IMG/VR virus record: IMGVR_UViG_3300020183_000162
Location: 1-43,093 of that record
Reading direction: 5' to 3' (one strand)
DNA: 43,093 nt
Source of the DNA: a virus
A model generated the notes under the pieces. It had not been told where the DNA came from and ran no database searches. It worked only from the letters and a program-made list of their open reading frames with translations. Within the stretch, counting starts at the first letter, position 1. Each line of letters begins with the position of its first letter. Both the position numbers and the translations under genes were made by a program. This document shows positions 38,890 to 43,093 of this stretch, piece by piece.

Positions 38890-39529
38890 TTTTCTAAAAA
38901 AGGTTTTTGGCACTAAATATGGCGAAATCATCATATTTGACATAGGGGCTGCCGATTTTGGTCATACTATTGCCTTCAAAGAGGCTTTTCCAAATGCGAT
39001 GATTTACGCATTTGAAGCCGATGCTGAGAACATAAAGAATTATTCGCATCGTGTTTCTAATGCGTCCAACGTGATTGTTACGCCTTGCGCAATTTCGGAT
39101 AAGAAAGGCTATGCCACATTTTTTCCAAGCGAGAACTACAACGGCCAACCTTGGCGGTATTCTGGGTCATTGATAAAGCCTATCGTTGTGCCTGGAACAA
39201 GCGAAGAAATTGTTCACCCAAGCCTTCACTACGATATGAAAGGCGTAAAGGTCAAGACCATTCGCTTGGATGATTTTTGCAGGAAGAATCGTATAAAAAG
39301 CATTGACTACATACATATTGATGTGCAGGGAGCGGAGTACAAGGCTATTGTTGGCTTGGGAGATTTACGTCCTTCTTACATTTTTGCTGAAACCTGCGAG
39401 TTTGAAACCTATGATACGGGAGTTACTCTTGCTGACTTTGATGAATTGATGAAGGAGAAGGGGTACAAGATTGTCCAAAGGCACGACTATGATACGCTCT
39501 ATGTTTACGATGGAAAGCCGATTGCATAG
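38876..39529 (+). CDS. FkbM-family methyltransferase
   Basis: The start at 38876 (MNETDFLKK) is the only ATG; 38870 is TTG. The 217-residue protein has FDIGAADFG at 21-29 (SAM-binding), YAFEAD near 44-49, V-x-T-I-R-L-D-D-F in the middle and IDYIHIDVQGAE near 143, all FkbM traits. These enzymes O-methylate sugars or peptides. In this cassette it would cap a sugar added by the three transferases. It overlaps the GT10 gene and ends before the portal leader. Confidence 0.85.
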   Translation: MNETDFLKKVFGTKYGEIIIFDIGAADFGHTIAFKEAFPNAMIYAFEADAENIKNYSHRVSNASNVIVTPCAISDKKGYATFFPSENYNGQPWRYSGSLIKPIVVPGTSEEIVHPSLHYDMKGVKVKTIRLDDFCRKNRIKSIDYIHIDVQGAEYKAIVGLGDLRPSYIFAETCEFETYDTGVTLADFDELMKEKGYKIVQRHDYDTLYVYDGKPIA

Positions 39530-39539
39530 GTTTTCCTTG

Positions 39540-39547
39540 TAATTTTG
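39540..39547 (+). promoter_or_regulatory. -7-like element (TAATTTTG) before the portal gene
   Basis: TAATTTTG lies 53 bases before the portal ATG and 18 before the small leader ORF, in the gap after the methyltransferase gene. The -33 element is not clear. Confidence 0.35.
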
Positions 39548-39565
39548 AGTATAAATTCCATCCCA

Positions 39566-39598
39566 ATGTGCAAGTGCAGAGGCGGTAAAAAGCGATAG
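39566..39598 (+). CDS. Possible 10-residue leader peptide
   Basis: ATG 39566 to TAG 39596 codes MCKCRGGKKR, ending 2 bases before the portal ATG. The spacing invites translational coupling, and the short Cys/Lys/Arg content could cause a pause. There is no further evidence of translation. Confidence 0.25.
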   Translation: MCKCRGGKKR

Positions 39599-39600
39599 TT

Positions 39601-41448
<1,848 letters not shown>

Positions 41449-41457
41449 CCCTAACCA

Positions 41458-42267
41458 ATGACCTTAGAGCAGATAGCGGCCTCCAAGCAGGAAGGCTTGG
41501 ACACGATTGGCGAAGAGTTCGGCCAAAAGGTGGATAAGTCGCAAGATGAATTGCTCGTATTACTGCTTTTACTGCTCTCTCGGCTCTCCTATGACGAAGG
41601 AGGCAACCTTGTATCATCCACCGATAATTACGCTCGTGTAGAGGCTTTAATGGCCGAATTTAAGGGAGCGGTATCTCGGAGTAGTTATTACGATGCGTTG
41701 GTCTTTTTGGCCAACAAGATTGACAAGCAGGCTGACCTGACCAAAGAGTATTACAAGAAATTGGGGTTTGACCCAGGCTTGGCTTCGGATGTGGGCTATG
41801 AGGAGCAGATGGCTTCAATGTTTGATGATTTGACGAATCTTGAGACGAATCTATACGCTTACATCCGAAACTTCATCCTTGCCTCCATTGCTTCGGGTTC
41901 AGCTCGGTCGCTTTTGGAGGGAGGGTTGCAGGACATAATGGTAGGTGGTGGTACTGACAAAAAGGGAAGGCTTTTCAATATGGCCGTTCTTACGGCAGAT
42001 ACGATGTTTGCGGTGATTGACCGCTCGTTTAGCTACGCTTTGGGTAAGGCTTTGGGTATTAAGAGGTTCAGATATACAGGGGGATTGATAAACGATTCAA
42101 GGCCATTTTGCATTGCAAGGGATGGCAAGGTCTTTGATGAGGGGGAAATACGCTCGTGGGGAAGGCTGGGGGATTGGAAGGGAAAGATACCTGGCACGGA
42201 CGAGGCAACAATTTTTATCTATTTAGGAGGCTATCGGTGCAGACATTGGCTTGTGCCGCAACTATGA
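41458..42267 (+). CDS. MuF-like minor head protein
   Basis: The 269-residue protein has an N-terminal helical part and a C-terminal domain with R-P-F-C-I-A-R-D-G-K at 213-222 and G-G-Y-R-C-R-H-W at 257-264. These are the two cysteine motifs of MuF/SPP1 gp7-like head morphogenesis proteins, ejected or bound at the portal. The position between portal and scaffold is normal. There is no toxin domain at the C-terminus. Confidence 0.75.
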   Translation: MTLEQIAASKQEGLDTIGEEFGQKVDKSQDELLVLLLLLLSRLSYDEGGNLVSSTDNYARVEALMAEFKGAVSRSSYYDALVFLANKIDKQADLTKEYYKKLGFDPGLASDVGYEEQMASMFDDLTNLETNLYAYIRNFILASIASGSARSLLEGGLQDIMVGGGTDKKGRLFNMAVLTADTMFAVIDRSFSYALGKALGIKRFRYTGGLINDSRPFCIARDGKVFDEGEIRSWGRLGDWKGKIPGTDEATIFIYLGGYRCRHWLVPQL

Positions 42268-42283
42268 TATTACCATTTTTGTT

Positions 42284-42291
42284 TATATTTG
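42284..42291 (+). promoter_or_regulatory. -7 element (TATATTTG) before the scaffold-capsid block
   Basis: TATATTTG lies 20 bases before the ATG at 42312, in the only gap between MuF-like and scaffold genes. It may give extra transcription of scaffold and capsid. Confidence 0.5.
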
Positions 42292-42311
42292 CACCATAAA
42301 CCCTTAAACGT

Positions 42312-42671
42312 ATGAATGATGAAATGAGAGGCAGGCGTATCCGTGCCATTAAAGCCAACGGTCAGGTCGTAATGATTAGCCGAGAAACCGCAAGGAACAC
42401 CAAGTTCTTGCAGAAGTACAAAATCCGCATTGAGGATGAAGCTTACCTGAACCCCCAAAGCAAAGTCTTTGAGCCAATCCAAGAAGCCCCTAAGCGCAGG
42501 AGGATGATTATTGCTCAAGAACCCGAAATCGTTGTTTCGCAAAGTTCTGAAACAATGATGGAGCAAACCCCCGAAGTTTCAGATGCCGAGCCTGTGTCCG
42601 AGCAAGATGCCGAGGAAGAAATCAACCAAGCAACCGAAGAAACACCAACCACTAAAACCCGTAGAAAATGA
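42312..42671 (+). CDS. Hypothetical head protein with acidic tail
   Basis: The 119-residue protein has a basic N-terminal half (GRRIRAIKANGQVVMISRETARNTKFLQ) and a Glu/Gln/Thr-rich, probably disordered C-terminal half. It lies between MuF-like and scaffold genes and overlaps the latter by ATGA. In Bacteroidota phages a small gene is often found here; its role is unknown. Charge polarity suggests it may bridge scaffold and capsid. Confidence 0.55.
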   Translation: MNDEMRGRRIRAIKANGQVVMISRETARNTKFLQKYKIRIEDEAYLNPQSKVFEPIQEAPKRRRMIIAQEPEIVVSQSSETMMEQTPEVSDAEPVSEQDAEEEINQATEETPTTKTRRK

Positions 42672-43093
42672 GCATAGACCACAAAGAGATGGCCAAATGG
42701 CTATTTGACCAAGAGAAGGAGTTCACCTCCCTTGACGAGTTCAAAGAAGAGCTTGCGAAAAAGTATGTGTCCCGTGAGGTTGCCGTTGACGATGAGGACA
42801 TCCGCAATCGTGTAACAGGCAAGACCCTTGGAAGCCTTGAGACCAAGTTCAAGAGAGCCTTCAACTTGACCGAAGAAGATGTAAAGGGCAAGAAACTGTC
42901 CGACTTGTTTGAAGTTGCCCAACAGCGTATCAACACGCAGATTGAGGACTTGAAAGACCAAGCCAAAAGCACAGGCAAAGACGATGAGAGCTACAAATCG
43001 CAACTTGCTGAGCTTAAAAAGCAGAAGGGCGAGTACGAAACTTTGGCAGGGGAGTTGACGCAGAAGTTGGAGCAGAAAGAAGTTGAATCGCAG
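42668..43093 (+). CDS. Scaffold-like protein, N-terminal part (partial at window end)
   Basis: The frame begins at the ATGA overlap and runs open to the last base. The 142 residues are highly charged and helical (DLKDQAKSTGKDDESYKSQLAELKKQKGEYETL...), ideal for a coiled-coil scaffold. It ends in ESQ, whose codons read GAA TCG CAG. The window start reads CGCAGAAAGCC; sharing CGCAG continues the frame without a break into the part at 1-395. Confidence 0.7.
   Translation, partial: MSIDHKEMAKWLFDQEKEFTSLDEFKEELAKKYVSREVAVDDEDIRNRVTGKTLGSLETKFKRAFNLTEEDVKGKKLSDLFEVAQQRINTQIEDLKDQAKSTGKDDESYKSQLAELKKQKGEYETLAGELTQKLEQKEVESQ

Overview
The window looks like the essentially complete genome of a strictly lytic, siphovirus-like phage of a Bacteroidota host. 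It holds terminase, portal, MuF-like, scaffold, capsid, tail-chaperone, tape-measure and lysis genes, plus a replication block, on about 43 kb. I see no integrase, excisionase or tRNA. The host assignment rests on three things: genes mostly lack Shine-Dalgarno sequences, many starts are preceded by the Bacteroidota -7 element TAnnTTTG, and many protein families are those I associate with Flavobacterium/Bacteroides phages. The two window ends lie inside one scaffold-like gene. They share the 5 bases CGCAG, and collapsing that overlap restores a single reading frame, so the molecule is probably circular or circularly permuted.

Layout. 1-8449 (+): end of scaffold, major capsid protein with a terminator, connector and tail-completion genes, a LamG-type fibre with a duplicated N-terminal module, holin, GH19 endolysin, small basic proteins and a spanin-like protein. 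8454-8536: promoter, short untranslated stretch and terminator. 8580-21915 (-): a long early/replication operon read right to left. From its promoter end it has small early proteins, a double-HTH regulator, a Rad52-like annealing protein, a replication protein, DnaB helicase, a C5 cytosine methyltransferase (with a second ORF overlapping it in another frame), a zinc-finger microprotein, a lone DnaA domain IV protein, a protein with an SSB-like tail, VRR-NUC nuclease, ParB-like protein and metallophosphoesterase. 21.94-22.38 kb: a divergent control region with 15 densely packed ATCGTCA heptamers, TGGACA boxes and a perfect DnaA box, the best candidate origin. 22385-24717 (+): an amidoligase plus class II glutamine amidotransferase pair with codon use unlike the rest. 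24.72-25.39 kb: non-coding, partly very AT-rich. 25394-43093 (+): terminase, tail assembly including a likely -1 frameshift at UUUUUUC, tape measure, distal tail, tail-tube candidate, a four-gene glycan cassette (three glycosyltransferases and a FkbM methyltransferase), portal with a DnaJ-type zinc finger, MuF-like protein and the start of scaffold.

How it fits together. The minus operon probably makes early replication and regulatory proteins from a promoter beside the origin. The plus strand makes late virion and lysis proteins from several promoters placed very near start codons. The two most unusual cassettes are the amidoligase/amidotransferase pair, predicted to form amide bonds on an unknown substrate, and the glycan cassette, which could decorate virions or host surface glycans. 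Functional names are from motif recognition by eye; no database search was run.
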